Shown here: positions 33,002 to 43,345 of the stretch, one piece after another
Layout of the letters: every line of letters starts with the position of its first letter
Position numbering within the stretch: position 1 is the first letter of the stretch
Assembly (NCBI GenBank): GCA_002694985.1
Contig: NZNS01000004.1
Location: 1-52,354, forward strand
DNA from: Parvibaculum sp.
GTDB taxonomy: Bacteria; Pseudomonadota; Alphaproteobacteria; Parvibaculales; Parvibaculaceae
Reading direction: 5' to 3'
Length of the DNA stretch: 52,354 bases
Program-made: the position numbers and the translations under genes
Notes under the pieces: model-generated
The model's input: the letters and a program-made list of their open reading frames with translations, nothing else
Databases searched by the model: none
Told to the model about the DNA's origin: nothing

Positions 33002-33783
33002 TACTCCGTCTCTGCCGGGGCCGCCGGGGCTTCCGGCGTGTTCTCTTGAGCGTTTTCAGGAATGTCGTCTTCGGATGCATCCCGGAGGGTATCGGATTGC
33101 GCTTCTTCCGCAGCGGCGGGTTCCGTCGTGCGCGGCAGATTGGGCGCAATCAGCGCCTGCATGACATGCGCGCGGTCGCGCAAGCCGGGCGGCGTCGCCG
33201 GATTGGCGATGATCTGCTTGACGCTGGTGTCAGCCATCTGCCACTCGCCCGCCTTCATGGCCGAGAGGGCCACAAGCTCCAGCGCATAACCCTGCCAGGG
33301 AGAATCGGCGGAGATATAGGGCGCCATGCGCGCCTTCATGTCGTCATGGCTTGCGGTATCGACAACGAGGAGACCGGCCTTGATCGCGGCAAGGCCACGG
33401 ATGATCGAGGGCACACCGCCATCATTCGAGACTTGCTCGTAAATCGTGCGGGCGGCATCCGCCTCGTCTGCCGCAAGACGGGCATCGGCCTCGCGCAGCA
33501 GGGCCAGCGTCTCGTAACCGCCATCCGTTTCAGCGGCAAGCCTCGCAAAGGCTTCGGCGGCCTCGGCGGGGGCGGCATTGGCGGTTTCCTTCACGACGGC
33601 ATTATAGGCCGCCGAATCCGCAACCCGGTTCGAATGGTCCCAGGCGCGCCAGCCGACGAATGCGGACGTGATGAGCACGACCGCAACGGCAAGGCCGATG
33701 ACCCAGGTTCCGTATTTTTCCCAAAGTTTGCTGAACTGCTCGCGGCGAAGGTCTTCTTCGACTTCGCGAAAGAGATCGGTCAC
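33001..33783 (-). CDS. YfgM-like membrane-anchored TPR protein
   Basis: A 260-residue protein with a cytoplasmic N-terminus carrying the EVEEDLRREQFSKLWEKYGTW motif, one transmembrane helix at about 27-48 (VIGLAVAVVLITSAFVGWRAW) and a periplasmic helical TPR-like region. The last 45 residues are rich in Ala, Glu, Pro and Asn and probably disordered. YfgM proteins associate with the Sec translocon and periplasmic chaperones. The neighbouring bamB and der genes support this assignment, though the sequence is divergent. Confidence 0.8.
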   Translation of the reverse strand: MTDLFREVEEDLRREQFSKLWEKYGTWVIGLAVAVVLITSAFVGWRAWDHSNRVADSAAYNAVVKETANAAPAEAAEAFARLAAETDGGYETLALLREADARLAADEADAARTIYEQVSNDGGVPSIIRGLAAIKAGLLVVDTASHDDMKARMAPYISADSPWQGYALELVALSAMKAGEWQMADTSVKQIIANPATPPGLRDRAHVMQALIAPNLPRTTEPAAAEEAQSDTLRDASEDDIPENAQENTPEAPAAPAETE

Positions 33784-33928
33784 AAGAATACTCCGCGGAG
33801 AAAGCTATGGGCACAGGCAAGGCGCCCGGCGCCTGCCCCCTGCAGGCGGCGCAAAATAGCCCGGTCGGGGCCTATTGGCAAACAGCGTTGCGAGGCCCGA
33901 AGGCCTCGCGGCAAAGATATCAATTGTT

Positions 33929-34756
33929 TTAGCTGTTTTGCTTTTTCATGCTGTAGGTGTGTTCAGCCGCCGGAAAGCTGCGATCGCGCACGGCGCGGGC
34001 ATAGGCTTCCGCCGCGCCGGCGATCTGAGCGCCCAGTGTGGCGAACTCCCGGACGAATTTCGGCGGCTTGGGCGAGAGGCCCAGCATGTCCTCAAGTACC
34101 AGAATCTGGCCGTCACATTCAGGCGAGGCGCCGATTCCGATGGTCGGAATGTCGATCTGGGCGGTGATCTTGGCCGCCAGAGGCTCGGCCACGCCCTCCA
34201 CCACGACGGCGAAGGCACCGGCTTCCGAAACAGCCTGCGCATCGGCCTCGATGGAGGCCCATTCGTCGGTTTCGCGGCCCTGCGCCTTGAAACCGCCCAT
34301 GACCTGCACGCTTTGCGGGGTCAGGCCGATATGGGCCATGACGGGGATGCCCCGGTCAACCAGATAGCGGATGGTGGGGGCGAGGCGCGCGCCGCCTTCC
34401 ATTTTCACGGCAGCGCAGCCCGTTTCCTTCATGACGCGGACGGCATTGCGGAAGGCAATCTCGGGGCTTTCTTCATAGGAACCGAAGGACATATCGACCA
34501 CGACGAGGGCGCGCTCGGTACCGCGCACAACGGCGGAGCCATGCGCGATCATCATGTCGAGGGTGACGCCCAGCGTCGTCTCCATGCCGTACATGACCAT
34601 GCCGAGGCTGTCGCCCACGAGCAGGAAATCCACATAGGGGTCAACGTAGCGGGCGGTATGCGCGTGATAGGCGGTCAGCGAGACGATAGGCTCGCCGCCC
34701 TTGCGGGCGCGGATTTCCGGAACGGTGATGCGCTTGATTTTCGAGTGAACGGACAT
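33929..34756 (-). CDS. panB: 3-methyl-2-oxobutanoate hydroxymethyltransferase
   Basis: A 275-residue enzyme transferring a hydroxymethyl group from methylene-tetrahydrofolate to ketoisovalerate in pantothenate synthesis. The barrel shows [29 protein letters not shown] (metal-binding Asp), [29 protein letters not shown] and [21 protein letters not shown]. The ATG at 34756 lies ten bases after AAAGGG. An ATG at 34765 is too close to that site. It stands alone between the yfgM-like gene and the membrane-protein pair; panC is not in the window. Confidence 0.95.
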   Translation of the reverse strand: MSVHSKIKRITVPEIRARKGGEPIVSLTAYHAHTARYVDPYVDFLLVGDSLGMVMYGMETTLGVTLDMMIAHGSAVVRGTERALVVVDMSFGSYEESPEIAFRNAVRVMKETGCAAVKMEGGARLAPTIRYLVDRGIPVMAHIGLTPQSVQVMGGFKAQGRETDEWASIEADAQAVSEAGAFAVVVEGVAEPLAAKITAQIDIPTIGIGASPECDGQILVLEDMLGLSPKPPKFVREFATLGAQIAGAAEAYARAVRDRSFPAAEHTYSMKKQNS

Positions 34757-34938
34757 TCGGATCATCCCTTTTCAGGTGGCGCGCGAAGTTCCCTCCATAG
34801 ATGGGTGTTCGCGCGGGAGATTGCGACGACGGCCGGATGCCGCTGCGAAAGGGCATACGAGACAAACCCTTGGATGCCTCCGGGCACCTTTTCTGATCCC
34901 TATGGGCGGACCCTACCTAAATCGGGAAAAAAGCGCAA

Positions 34939-35841
34939 TCAAAGTGCGGAGGCGGGCTCCGCACCCGTCGGGCCCTCCCCGTCCGGCAGACCGACAATCT
35001 CGCGATAGGCGACGGAAAGCATGGTGACGCCGATCATCGATGAATAGAGATAGATCGGGATATTGAGCAGGGCTGAAGTCAGCATTGCAGCACCGTTCGT
35101 GCTGTCTGCGAACACGCTTCCAAGAATGAGCGTCGCCAGCAGGCCATAGATCAGGCTCACGACCATGAGGGCAAGCTGCACCAGGATATTGTAGCCCAGC
35201 AGCCGCCAGCTATTGCCCTCTGTCCGCTCGAAAGTCACACGCACGGAGCCGCGACCGCCAAGGGCCGCATCCGGCAGGGCAATCGAGATCCGCACGAAAA
35301 GCAGCATCAGAAGAAAGAAAACACCGATAAACAGGAGCCCTCCCAATGCGCCCGGACCAGAGCCCCCGCCTCCGTTCGTCAGATAATCAGCAATGACGCT
35401 ACCGGCCACGACCGGGATCATGGCGAAGATCATAACCAATGAGAGTTTGAGAATGGTGATGACATAACGGCCGTCCTCGCCGCGCCAGGTAACGAGAGGG
35501 GCACCACCCGCCCCCGGCCGCTCGCCAAGGAGGACAAAGCGATGCCAGCGAACGGCGCAGGCCGCGAAGAGGAGCATCACCACGATGGCGAGAAGGACGA
35601 TAAGAAGTCCCGAACCGCCACTTACCGGCGGAGCCGTTTGCGCAGTGCTGCCCACCGGCTGCCTGAGCATCTCCATATACCAATCTGCGAGACCGGACTG
35701 CCAGAGCACGGCACCGCCGACCACCGTCACCACAAGCATGGCGAGAAGCGGAAAGGCGGCAACGCCGATCAGTTCAAAATAGTGCCTCGTGACGCCCGAG
35801 AAGACCTCGCTCACGGAGCGAAAAACCGGCAGCTTTCTCAT
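34939..35841 (-). CDS. Hypothetical six-helix membrane protein, paralogue 1
   Basis: A 300-residue protein with about six hydrophobic segments (roughly 25-45, 65-88, 125-150, 175-198, 220-250 and 260-285). I do not recognise a named family. Landmarks are RWHRFVLLGE after the second helix and VAYREIVGL near the C-terminus. The neighbouring gene at 35933-36685 has AWHRFILLGD and IAYRELIGP at the equivalent places, so the two are diverged tandem duplicates. The first helix pair is separated by a longer loop here (MEMLRQPVGSTAQTA). Transport or scaffold roles are both conceivable; nothing in the sequence decides. Confidence 0.75.
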   Translation of the reverse strand: MRKLPVFRSVSEVFSGVTRHYFELIGVAAFPLLAMLVVTVVGGAVLWQSGLADWYMEMLRQPVGSTAQTAPPVSGGSGLLIVLLAIVVMLLFAACAVRWHRFVLLGERPGAGGAPLVTWRGEDGRYVITILKLSLVMIFAMIPVVAGSVIADYLTNGGGGSGPGALGGLLFIGVFFLLMLLFVRISIALPDAALGGRGSVRVTFERTEGNSWRLLGYNILVQLALMVVSLIYGLLATLILGSVFADSTNGAAMLTSALLNIPIYLYSSMIGVTMLSVAYREIVGLPDGEGPTGAEPASAL

Positions 35842-35932
35842 GGCATTCCCCCCTAAAAAAAACCGGCAACGCTCCCCCGGAACAGTATTTTCAGCTTAGC
35901 GGGAGAGACGGTGAAGGCAAACGCGAAGCCAC

Positions 35933-36685
35933 TCAGTAGTCGCCATTATCGGGGGCCTGCGTTCCGGCCGGGCCGATCAGCTCGCGATAGGCAATGGAAA
36001 GGAGGGCGATGTTCACGAGAGCAAAGAAGATGAGCACGAGGCTCAATATGCTGACCGCGACAAGACGCATGGCGAAGCTGCCTTCGAGCAGCGTGCCGAC
36101 AAGCAGGGCGATCAGCAGCATGGGCAAGACGACGGCGGCAAAGATGAGAACGAGACGCCAGAAATTTCCCCTCGTGCGCTCCAGTACGAGACGCGGATTT
36201 ATCGGATCGCCCACGGAGACCGCAGGCAGAAGAAGGGTCAGCCGGACCATGAAATAGATCCCCACCATGACGAGAATGACGCCGAGGAAGCTCACGAGCG
36301 AAGCGGTCATGTTGGCCGGCATGAAGGCGGGCGCCGCACCGAGCACAAAGCCCGGCACAAAAAGCAGCGTCAGAAAGACGGAAACAACGAGATAGCGCGC
36401 CTCGCGGCGGCCAAAGGCGATGTGAAAATGGCCGGAGGGTGCATCGCCGAGAAGGATGAAGCGATGCCAGGCAACGGCGATGACGGGCCAGAGAAAGAGC
36501 GAGGCCAGATTGATCAGAACAGCGGCCACACGCTGCTCCTCGATATCGACGAAGACGCTGGCGATGGAAAGCACGAGATAGAGCAATCCCGGAAGCCAGA
36601 TGAGACGCACCATCTCGCCAAGATGTTCCCAGGCGCCGCGATAGGCTTCGCCGATTGCCTTTACAACGTCGAGACGTGCTGTCAT
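35933..36685 (-). CDS. Hypothetical six-helix membrane protein, paralogue 2
   Basis: A 250-residue protein with six hydrophobic segments. It begins with a short amphipathic stretch (VVKAIGEAYRGAWEHLGEMVRL) and carries AWHRFILLGD after helix two and LLSIAYRELIGP at its end. It shares topology and both landmarks with the 34939-35841 product. Its start overlaps the stop of the upstream TPR gene by four bases (ATGA), suggesting that the TPR lipoprotein-like protein and this membrane protein are made together. Function unknown. Confidence 0.78.
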   Translation of the reverse strand: MTARLDVVKAIGEAYRGAWEHLGEMVRLIWLPGLLYLVLSIASVFVDIEEQRVAAVLINLASLFLWPVIAVAWHRFILLGDAPSGHFHIAFGRREARYLVVSVFLTLLFVPGFVLGAAPAFMPANMTASLVSFLGVILVMVGIYFMVRLTLLLPAVSVGDPINPRLVLERTRGNFWRLVLIFAAVVLPMLLIALLVGTLLEGSFAMRLVAVSILSLVLIFFALVNIALLSIAYRELIGPAGTQAPDNGDY

Positions 36686-37215
36686 TGCGAGCCGTTTCCC
36701 AGGATCTTTCCGCGGTAGACCTCGTTCTCAGGCTCGAGGCTCAAGGCCGTCATGTAATATTTGCGGGCACCGCCCGGATCGCCACGATCTTCGGCAATGG
36801 CGCCGCGCACATACCACGCGCCCGCGCTTTTCGGATCGAGGTCAATCGACTTCTGGATGTCATTCAATGCAGCGTCGTAGTCGCCCATCGCGCGCAACGC
36901 GTTGGCGCGGTTCTGATAGAGGAGCGCATCCTTGGGCGCGAGGCGGAGGGCGCGTGTGTAGTCGCCGATCGCGAGTTCATATTGCTCCGTCGTCTTGTAG
37001 GCGACACCGCGATTGATGAGGGCGGCGATCAGATCCGGGTCGGAGAGTTCGCCGGAATCGATGGCGCTGGTGCAATAGCGGATCGCCCCCTTGTAGTCGG
37101 CCGTGGCGAATTTCTCGTAGCAGATGTTGTTGTCGCCAATCGCGTCCGCAACCGCCGGTAACGGCGCTGCCAGCAAGCCAGCTAGAACAAGGGCAAATCC
37201 CGTTTTCTTCAGCAT
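36682..37215 (-). CDS. Secreted tetratricopeptide-repeat protein
   Basis: A 177-residue protein with a cleavable signal peptide (hydrophobic GFALVLAGLLAAPLPAVADA, cleavage near residue 23). Three to four TPR units follow, recognisable in AIRYCTSAIDSGEL, LAIGDYTRALRLAPKDALLYQNRANALRAMGDYDAAL-type spacing and IQKSIDLDPKSAGAWYVRG. Two cysteines (CYEKF and RYCTS) could form a disulphide. It is probably periplasmic and a protein-protein adaptor. It is the first gene of the pair or trio with the six-helix membrane proteins. Confidence 0.85.
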   Translation of the reverse strand: MLKKTGFALVLAGLLAAPLPAVADAIGDNNICYEKFATADYKGAIRYCTSAIDSGELSDPDLIAALINRGVAYKTTEQYELAIGDYTRALRLAPKDALLYQNRANALRAMGDYDAALNDIQKSIDLDPKSAGAWYVRGAIAEDRGDPGGARKYYMTALSLEPENEVYRGKILGNGSQ

Positions 37216-37262
37216 CTCATCTCCCGGTCAATATCCGACCGGGAGACTACCCCTTCCCGCCC

Positions 37263-37395
37263 TTACGAGAAAGCGGCGACAGCGACGGCCGTGTTCATTA
37301 AATCGCGGAAGCGAAGCGATTTGCCGTCTTTCAGGGTGATGACATGCACAAAGTCTGAATCGATGGTCCGGCCTGTCGCAATCGCCGTGAGTGGG
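37263..37395 (-). pseudogene. C-terminal remnant of a SnoaL/NTF2-like protein
   Basis: On the minus strand the last 38 or so codons before the stop at 37263 read ATGRTIDSDFVHVITLKDGK followed by SLRFRDLMNTAVAVAAF. This matches the final strands of SnoaL-like polyketide cyclase proteins (ATGR...F.H.W.lrdGKI.rfrdf.Dta). The preceding codons do not continue the fold and no plausible start is present, so only the 3' end survives. It is presumably non-functional. Confidence 0.5.
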
Positions 37396-37543
37396 CCTTC
37401 ATTTTTTCGAGCGCATTTCGGAGATCGGCGCAGGCTTCCGGCAGGACTGAGCCGCCTCTTGCCGGAGCTGGGCGGCGCTGTTATAGGCACGGCGTAATAA
37501 ACGAGCCCGCCAACCGTCTGTGGCTCGATCCGGAGTACCCGAC

Positions 37544-38563
37544 ATGAATGCCAATCCCGTCATCGCCATAGCAGGCGCGACCGGCGCCGTGGGCGTCGAG
37601 ATGATCCGCTGCCTGGAGGAACGCAATTTCCCGGTGAAGGAGCTGAAGCTGCTCGCCAGCGCGCGCTCGGCCGGCAAGACCATGAAATTCCGGGGCCAGG
37701 ATATTCGCGTCGAGGAACTGACGGAAGAGAGCTTCAAGGGCGTGGACATCGCCTTTTTCTCGGCAGGCGGCAGCATCTCCAGGAAGTTTGCCAAGGCGGT
37801 GACCGACGCCGGCGCGGTGATGATCGACAATTCGTCGGCCTATCGCATGGACCCGGATGTGCCGCTGGTCATCCCGGAGATCAACCCGGAAGCCGCCTTC
37901 GCACACAAGGGCATCATCGCCAATCCGAACTGCTCGACCATCATCGCGATCACGCCGATCTGGCCGATCCACAAGGTGAACCCGGTGAAGCGGCTTGTCG
38001 CGGCGACCTATCAGGCGGCGTCGGGCGCAGGCGCGGCGGCGATGGAAGAGCTGGAACAGGCGACACGCGCCTTTCTCGATGGCGAGCCCTTCGAGCAGAA
38101 GATCATTCCGCACCCCTATCCCTTCAATGTGTTCAGCCACAACTCGGACATCGACCCGGAGACGGGCTATAACGAGGAAGAGCTGAAGATGGTGAAGGAA
38201 ACGAAGAAGATCTTCGCCGACCCGGACATTCGCGTGACGGCAACCTGCGTGCGGGTGCCCGTCTTGCGCGCGCATTCCGAAGCCCTCGACTTCGAGTGCG
38301 AAAAGCCGATTACCCCAACGCAGGTGCGCGAAATTCTCTCCGGGGCACCGGGCGTAAAGATCGTCGACGATCTCGCCGAGAATTATTTTCCGATGCCGAA
38401 GGATGCTTCCGGCCAGGACGATATTCTCGTCGGCCGTATCCGGCAGGACATTTCCGACCCTTCGGGCCGGTCGATCGCGATGTTCGTCGCGGGCGACCAG
38501 CTTCTGAAGGGCGCGGCGCTCAACGCCGTGCAGATCGGGGAAATCCTCGTCCGCGCGGCATAG
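37544..38563 (+). CDS. asd: Aspartate-semialdehyde dehydrogenase
   Basis: A 339-residue enzyme making aspartate semialdehyde from aspartyl phosphate, for lysine/diaminopimelate, threonine and methionine. It has the NADP loop AIAGATGAVGVEMIRCLEER, the catalytic cysteine in IANPNCSTIIAI, the YQAASGAGAAAMEEL loop, and CVRVPVLRAHSEA with the active-site histidine. The ATG at 37544 fits the start of the first strand; an upstream GTG (37520) is unlikely. A 199-base gap separates it from ilvD. Confidence 0.95.
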   Translation: MNANPVIAIAGATGAVGVEMIRCLEERNFPVKELKLLASARSAGKTMKFRGQDIRVEELTEESFKGVDIAFFSAGGSISRKFAKAVTDAGAVMIDNSSAYRMDPDVPLVIPEINPEAAFAHKGIIANPNCSTIIAITPIWPIHKVNPVKRLVAATYQAASGAGAAAMEELEQATRAFLDGEPFEQKIIPHPYPFNVFSHNSDIDPETGYNEEELKMVKETKKIFADPDIRVTATCVRVPVLRAHSEALDFECEKPITPTQVREILSGAPGVKIVDDLAENYFPMPKDASGQDDILVGRIRQDISDPSGRSIAMFVAGDQLLKGAALNAVQIGEILVRAA

Positions 38564-38762
38564 GGCTCAGCTCGCGGGATACACCCCTGTTCTGCGGCGT
38601 TGCAGGCCAAGCTATTGACGGAACGGGCATTTTGTCTCTAATCCCTTCATTCCGGCTTGCCTATCACCCATCTAACGGACGGGCATTCGACGCGCCGGGT
38701 GCAACTCACTATTCTCCCCGTTCCCGATCAGCGGATCACGACGACCAAAGGACGAGATCATC

Positions 38763-40625
38763 ATGAGCAGCTATCGCTCGCGCACGACGACCCATGGCCG
38801 CAATATGGCGGGCGCACGCGGCCTGTGGCGGGCCACCGGCATGAAAGACGGCGATTTCGGCAAGCCGATCATCGCGGTGGTGAACTCCTTTACCCAGTTC
38901 GTGCCGGGGCATGTGCATCTGAAGGATCTCGGTCAGCTCGTTGCGCGCGAGATCGAAGCGGCGGGCGGCGTTGCCAAGGAATTCAACACCATTGCCGTCG
39001 ATGACGGCATCGCGATGGGGCATGACGGCATGCTCTATTCCCTGCCCTCGCGCGAAATCATCGCCGACAGCGTCGAATACATGGTCAATGCGCATTGCGC
39101 GGATGCGATGGTCTGCATCTCCAATTGCGACAAGATCACGCCCGGCATGCTGAATGCAGCGATGCGCCTGAACATCCCGGCGATCTTCGTTTCGGGCGGA
39201 CCGATGGAAGCGGGCAAGGTGGTGCTCCGCGACGAGACCAAGGCGCTCGATCTCGTCGACGCCATGGTGGCGGCGGCGGACGAGGACTATAGCGACGCGG
39301 AAGTGCAGACGATCGAACGCTCGGCCTGCCCGACCTGCGGCTCGTGCTCGGGCATGTTCACCGCGAACTCGATGAACTGCCTGACCGAAGCTCTCGGCCT
39401 CAGCCTGCCCGGCAATGGCTCGACGCTGGCGACCCATGCCGCACGTGAAGCCCTTTTCCTCGAGGCGGGCCGCCGGATCGTTGGTCTTGCGAAGCGGTGC
39501 TATGAAGAGGACGACAAATCGGTTCTGCCGCGCTCCATCGCCACGAAGGAAGCCTTCGAGAATGCGATGTCGCTCGACATCGCGATGGGCGGCTCGACCA
39601 ATACGGTGCTCCACATTCTCGCCGCCGCGCATGAAGGCGAAATCGACTTCACCATGGCCGATATCGACCGGCTGTCGCGCCGTGTGCCCGTGCTCTGCAA
39701 GGTCGCGCCCTCCAAGGCGGACGTGCATATGGAAGATGTGCATCGCGCGGGCGGCATCATGTCGATCCTTGGCGAGCTCGACCGGGCCGGATTGCTGCAT
39801 ACGGGACTGCCGACTGTCCATGCGGCCACGCTTGGCGATGCGCTCGACGAATGGGACATCAAGCGCAATACGGCGAGCGATGCGGCAAAGGCGCTCTTCC
39901 TTGCCGCGCCGGGCGGCGTGCCGACACAGACAGCCTTCAGCCAGAACCGCCAATGGGAGAGCCTTGACCTCGACCGTGAAGGCGGGGTCATTCGCGAAGC
40001 CGATCACGCCTTCTCGAAGGATGGCGGGCTGGCCGTTCTCTACGGCAATCTCGCGCTGGATGGCTGCGTGGTGAAAACCGCAGGCGTCGATGACAGCATC
40101 CTGAAGTTTACCGGCCCGGCGCGTATTTTCGAGAGCCAGGACGACGCGGTGAGCGCGATCCTGACCAATCGGGTGAAAGCCGGCGATGTGGTCGTCATTC
40201 GTTATGAGGGACCGCGCGGCGGACCGGGTATGCAGGAAATGCTCTACCCGACCTCCTATCTCAAGTCGAAGGGCCTCGGTGCGAAATGCGCGCTCATCAC
40301 GGATGGCCGTTTCTCGGGCGGCACCTCCGGCCTTTCCATCGGCCATGTTTCGCCCGAAGCCGCGGAAGGTGGCACCATCGGCCTTGTGCAGGAAGGCGAC
40401 ATGATCGAGATCGACGTGCCGGGACGCGGCATTCATCTCAAGGTGAGCGACGAGGAACTGGCGGAGCGCCGCGCCGAGCAGGATAAAAAGGGCTGGCGGC
40501 CGGAGAAGCCCCGCAAGCGCGCTGTCTCCACCGCGCTCAAGACCTATGCCGCCTTCGCGACCAGCGCGGCGAAGGGCGCCGTGCGCGACAAGGACGCCAT
40601 CGACAAGGCGGCGGGCCTGCACTGA
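38763..40625 (+). CDS. ilvD: Dihydroxy-acid dehydratase
   Basis: A 620-residue Fe-S dehydratase of valine and isoleucine synthesis. Cluster and active-site cysteines are in [11 protein letters not shown] and [18 protein letters not shown], with [25 protein letters not shown] and the C-terminal [20 protein letters not shown] signature. The length fits the long (E. coli-type) form. The gene ends 31 bases before a strong bidirectional terminator. Confidence 0.96.
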   Translation: MSSYRSRTTTHGRNMAGARGLWRATGMKDGDFGKPIIAVVNSFTQFVPGHVHLKDLGQLVAREIEAAGGVAKEFNTIAVDDGIAMGHDGMLYSLPSREIIADSVEYMVNAHCADAMVCISNCDKITPGMLNAAMRLNIPAIFVSGGPMEAGKVVLRDETKALDLVDAMVAAADEDYSDAEVQTIERSACPTCGSCSGMFTANSMNCLTEALGLSLPGNGSTLATHAAREALFLEAGRRIVGLAKRCYEEDDKSVLPRSIATKEAFENAMSLDIAMGGSTNTVLHILAAAHEGEIDFTMADIDRLSRRVPVLCKVAPSKADVHMEDVHRAGGIMSILGELDRAGLLHTGLPTVHAATLGDALDEWDIKRNTASDAAKALFLAAPGGVPTQTAFSQNRQWESLDLDREGGVIREADHAFSKDGGLAVLYGNLALDGCVVKTAGVDDSILKFTGPARIFESQDDAVSAILTNRVKAGDVVVIRYEGPRGGPGMQEMLYPTSYLKSKGLGAKCALITDGRFSGGTSGLSIGHVSPEAAEGGTIGLVQEGDMIEIDVPGRGIHLKVSDEELAERRAEQDKKGWRPEKPRKRAVSTALKTYAAFATSAAKGAVRDKDAIDKAAGLH

Positions 40626-40656
40626 ACGCAGTGGAGCCCAACGCATTCCACAAACA

Positions 40657-40690
40657 AAAACGGCAGGGTCATCCCCTGCCGTTTTCATTT
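40657..40690. terminator. Bidirectional Rho-independent terminator between ilvD and rpiB
   Basis: A 12-bp stem, AAAACGGCAGGG at 40657-40668 paired with CCCTGCCGTTTT at 40674-40685, closes a 5-base loop. Ts follow on the plus strand and As precede it, so it can stop both ilvD transcription and the converging rpiB-guaA transcription. Confidence 0.92.
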
Positions 40691-40742
40691 CAGTCCGTCC
40701 CGTCTCCCATGACGCAGAACGGATCAACGCACGCAGACGACG

Positions 40743-41192
40743 CTAGTTCTCCAGCGCGGTAATCATGTTCACGCGCGTCGCATGCCGGCCACCCTCGAAA
40801 TTGGCGGCGAGGAATGCATCGACGATATCGAGCGCCAGTCCCTCGCCCACCACGCGCGCGCCGAGCGAGAGCATGTTGGCGTCATTGTGCTGGCGGATCA
40901 TCCGGGCCGAGAATGGGTCGGCGCAGACGCCGCAACGTATGCCCTTGACCTTGTTCGCCGCCATCATGATGCCCTGGCCGGTGCCGCAAAGGATGATGCC
41001 AAAGCGGCAATCCCCGGAAGCGACACGCCGCGCCGCCGCTTCGCCATGCTCTGGATAATGAGTGCTTTCCGGCGTGGCAGGGCCGATATCGACCACATCC
41101 CAGCCCTGCCCCGCGATGTGAGCGGAGATGGCGTGACGGAGTCCGATAGCGGCGTGGTCACTGGAAAGGACAATGCGCTTATTGGCTGTCAT
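40743..41192 (-). CDS. rpiB: Ribose 5-phosphate isomerase B
   Basis: A 149-residue isomerase of the RpiB/LacAB family converting ribose 5-phosphate and ribulose 5-phosphate. It has SSDHAAIGLRHAI, a DIGP...THYPEHGEAAA block, the nucleophile cysteine in ILCGTGQGIMMAANK and the C-terminal RHNDAN-like RQHNDANMLSLGARV. The ATG at 41192 follows a GGGAGA site; the frame extends eight codons further to 41216 but that part overlaps guaA. It is downstream of guaA and probably co-transcribed. Confidence 0.94.
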   Translation of the reverse strand: MTANKRIVLSSDHAAIGLRHAISAHIAGQGWDVVDIGPATPESTHYPEHGEAAARRVASGDCRFGIILCGTGQGIMMAANKVKGIRCGVCADPFSARMIRQHNDANMLSLGARVVGEGLALDIVDAFLAANFEGGRHATRVNMITALEN

Positions 41193-41206
41193 GGAAGAAT
41201 TCTCCC

Positions 41207-42757
41207 TCATTCCCACTCGATCGTGCCGGGCGGCTTGGATGTCACGTCATAGACGACGCGATTGATGCCGCGCACCTCGTTGATGATGCGCGTCGAAACC
41301 TGGCCGAGGAACTCATGCGAGAACGGGTAGTAATCCGCCGTCATGCCGTCCAACGATGTCACGGCACGGAGCGCACAGACGAAATCATACGTGCGCTCAT
41401 CGCCCATGACGCCGACGGTGCGAACGGGAAGCAGCACGGCGAATGCCTGCCATATCTGGTCGTAGAGACCGGCGGCACGGATTTCTTCCAGGTAGATCGT
41501 ATCGGCCTTGCGAAGGATTTCGAGCCTGTCGCGCGTGATCTCGCCTGGTATACGGATCGCGAGGCCCGGTCCGGGGAACGGGTGACGGCCGACAAACTGC
41601 TCCGGCAGACCGAGCTCGCGGCCCAGCTCGCGCACTTCATCCTTGAAGAGTTCGCGCAGCGGCTCGACGAGCTTCATGTTCATGCGCTCGGGCAGACCGC
41701 CGACATTGTGATGGCTCTTGATCGTGACTGACGGGCCGCCCGCGAAGGAGACGCTTTCGATCACATCGGGATAGAGCGTACCTTGAGCGAGGAAATCCGC
41801 ACCGCCGACTTTTTTCGCCTCCGCCTCGAAGACGTCGATGAAGGTTGCGCCGATGATCTTGCGCTTCTGCTCGGGGTCGGTGACGCCATCGAGCTTGCCG
41901 AGAAAAAGGTCGCTCGCGTCGACCGAGACAAGGGGAATGTTGTAGTGATCGCGGAAGAGCGAGACGACCTGTTCGGCCTCGCCTGCGCGCATCATCCCGG
42001 TATCGACGAAGACGCATTGAAGCTGGTCGCCGATGGCCTCATGCAACAGCACGGCGACAACGGATGAATCCACGCCGCCCGAAAGACCGCAGATCACCCT
42101 GCCCGAGCCCACCTGTTCGCGGACCTTGGCGATTTCCGTTTCACGGAAGGCGGCCATGGTCCAGTCGCCCTTGCAGCCGCAGATGCGATGCGTGAAGTTC
42201 CACAGCATGTCGCGGCCACGCGGCGTGTGCACCACCTCCGGGTGGAACTGCACACCATAGAAGCGACGTTCCTCATCCGCGATGACAGCGAAAGGCGCAC
42301 CGCGGCTCTGCGCCACGACCTTGAAGCCCGGCGCGATGGACACCACGCGATCTCCGTGGCTCATCCAGACAGGTTCCGTCTCACCCTTCTGCGCGATCCC
42401 TTCGAGCAGTGGTGTGTCTTCTATCACCTCGATGGAAGCCCGCCCGAATTCACGCTCGTCATGGCCTTCGACCTGGCCGCCGAGCTGCAATGTCATGGTT
42501 TGCTGGCCGTAGCAGATACCGAGAACGGGAAGCCCTGCCTCGAAGACGAATTGCGGCGCGCGCGGGGAATCCTCCCGGCTAACGCTGGCGGGGCTGCCGG
42601 AGAGAATGATGCCCTTAGGCTCGAACCCTTCCCACATCTCCTCGACCTTGTTGAAGGGAACGATCTCGCAATAGACGCCGCTTTCGCGAACACGCCGCGC
42701 GATGAGCTGCGTTACCTGGCTGCCGAAATCGATGATGAGAATGCGGTCTTCAGTCAT
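41207..42757 (-). CDS. guaA: GMP synthase (glutamine-hydrolysing)
   Basis: A 516-residue two-domain enzyme converting XMP to GMP. The class I glutaminase domain has ILSGSPASV, the nucleophile cysteine in [11 protein letters not shown], and [12 protein letters not shown]. The synthetase domain has the ATP loop [20 protein letters not shown], and the dimerisation domain ends [18 protein letters not shown]. It shares the purine role with guaB, encoded 1.9 kb upstream on the same strand; a TPR gene and an RsmB-family gene lie between. Confidence 0.97.
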   Translation of the reverse strand: MTEDRILIIDFGSQVTQLIARRVRESGVYCEIVPFNKVEEMWEGFEPKGIILSGSPASVSREDSPRAPQFVFEAGLPVLGICYGQQTMTLQLGGQVEGHDEREFGRASIEVIEDTPLLEGIAQKGETEPVWMSHGDRVVSIAPGFKVVAQSRGAPFAVIADEERRFYGVQFHPEVVHTPRGRDMLWNFTHRICGCKGDWTMAAFRETEIAKVREQVGSGRVICGLSGGVDSSVVAVLLHEAIGDQLQCVFVDTGMMRAGEAEQVVSLFRDHYNIPLVSVDASDLFLGKLDGVTDPEQKRKIIGATFIDVFEAEAKKVGGADFLAQGTLYPDVIESVSFAGGPSVTIKSHHNVGGLPERMNMKLVEPLRELFKDEVRELGRELGLPEQFVGRHPFPGPGLAIRIPGEITRDRLEILRKADTIYLEEIRAAGLYDQIWQAFAVLLPVRTVGVMGDERTYDFVCALRAVTSLDGMTADYYPFSHEFLGQVSTRIINEVRGINRVVYDVTSKPPGTIEWE

Positions 42758-42764
42758 GTTCCGT

Positions 42765-43268
42765 CTACGGATTTGGTTTCACTTCGGGCGAGGGAGATGA
42801 ACCGGCATTGAGCGCGCGTTCGATTTCGTGAGTTTCGGTGCAGGCCGGGCAGGAAAGGCGAAGCTTGTCGAGCAACAGCTTCGCGGCGTCTTCGTCTCCC
42901 GCCATGATGTTCAGGCGGGCAAGCCCGGCCAGAGCAGCAGGGAAAACGGGGTCGATGGCAAGCGCGATCAGATAATATTTTCGGGCGAGTTTGCGATTAC
43001 CCTTGGCGTTCTGCACGGCCGCGAGCTCGGCATAGGCACGGGCATTTGCGGGGTTCGAGACAATCGCCTCTTCCAGGAGACGCCGCGCGGCGTCGAGGTC
43101 ACCGGTCTGTGCGGCCGCGACACCCTTTTCCGTGAGGATCACGGAAGCGCTTTGCGACCTGGCATCGACCGCCAGAGCGTCATTGAGCGGCAGCAGTGCC
43201 GTCATCGACAGAAGCCAGCAGATCAACAGCGCGAAACGCGAGATTTTTCGGAAAAATACGGCCGCCAT
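42765..43268 (-). CDS. TPR-like repeat protein with signal sequence
   Basis: A 167-residue protein. From the ATG at 43268 it starts with a signal-like segment (basic [12 protein letters not shown] then a hydrophobic core to about residue 33). TPR units follow, seen in [42 protein letters not shown] helices, then [19 protein letters not shown] and [19 protein letters not shown] motif near the end could be redox-active or bind metal. The frame extends upstream to an ATG at 43349 whose ATGA overlaps the RsmB-family stop; that start would bury the signal, so I prefer the shorter form. Function unknown. Confidence 0.75.
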   Translation of the reverse strand: MAAVFFRKISRFALLICWLLSMTALLPLNDALAVDARSQSASVILTEKGVAAAQTGDLDAARRLLEEAIVSNPANARAYAELAAVQNAKGNRKLARKYYLIALAIDPVFPAALAGLARLNIMAGDEDAAKLLLDKLRLSCPACTETHEIERALNAGSSPSPEVKPNP

Positions 43269-43345
43269 CGATCCAGGCCCGTGGGGGGAAAGATCTTCGA
43301 TAGACCATCCTTGCACCGACCCGTCAAGCCCAATGCCGCACTGCG

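Noticed and set aside
38736..40727. A 663-codon open frame on the minus strand across ilvD
   Set aside because: It mirrors ilvD, whose Fe-S motifs are unmistakable. The antisense product has shadow composition and no family resemblance.
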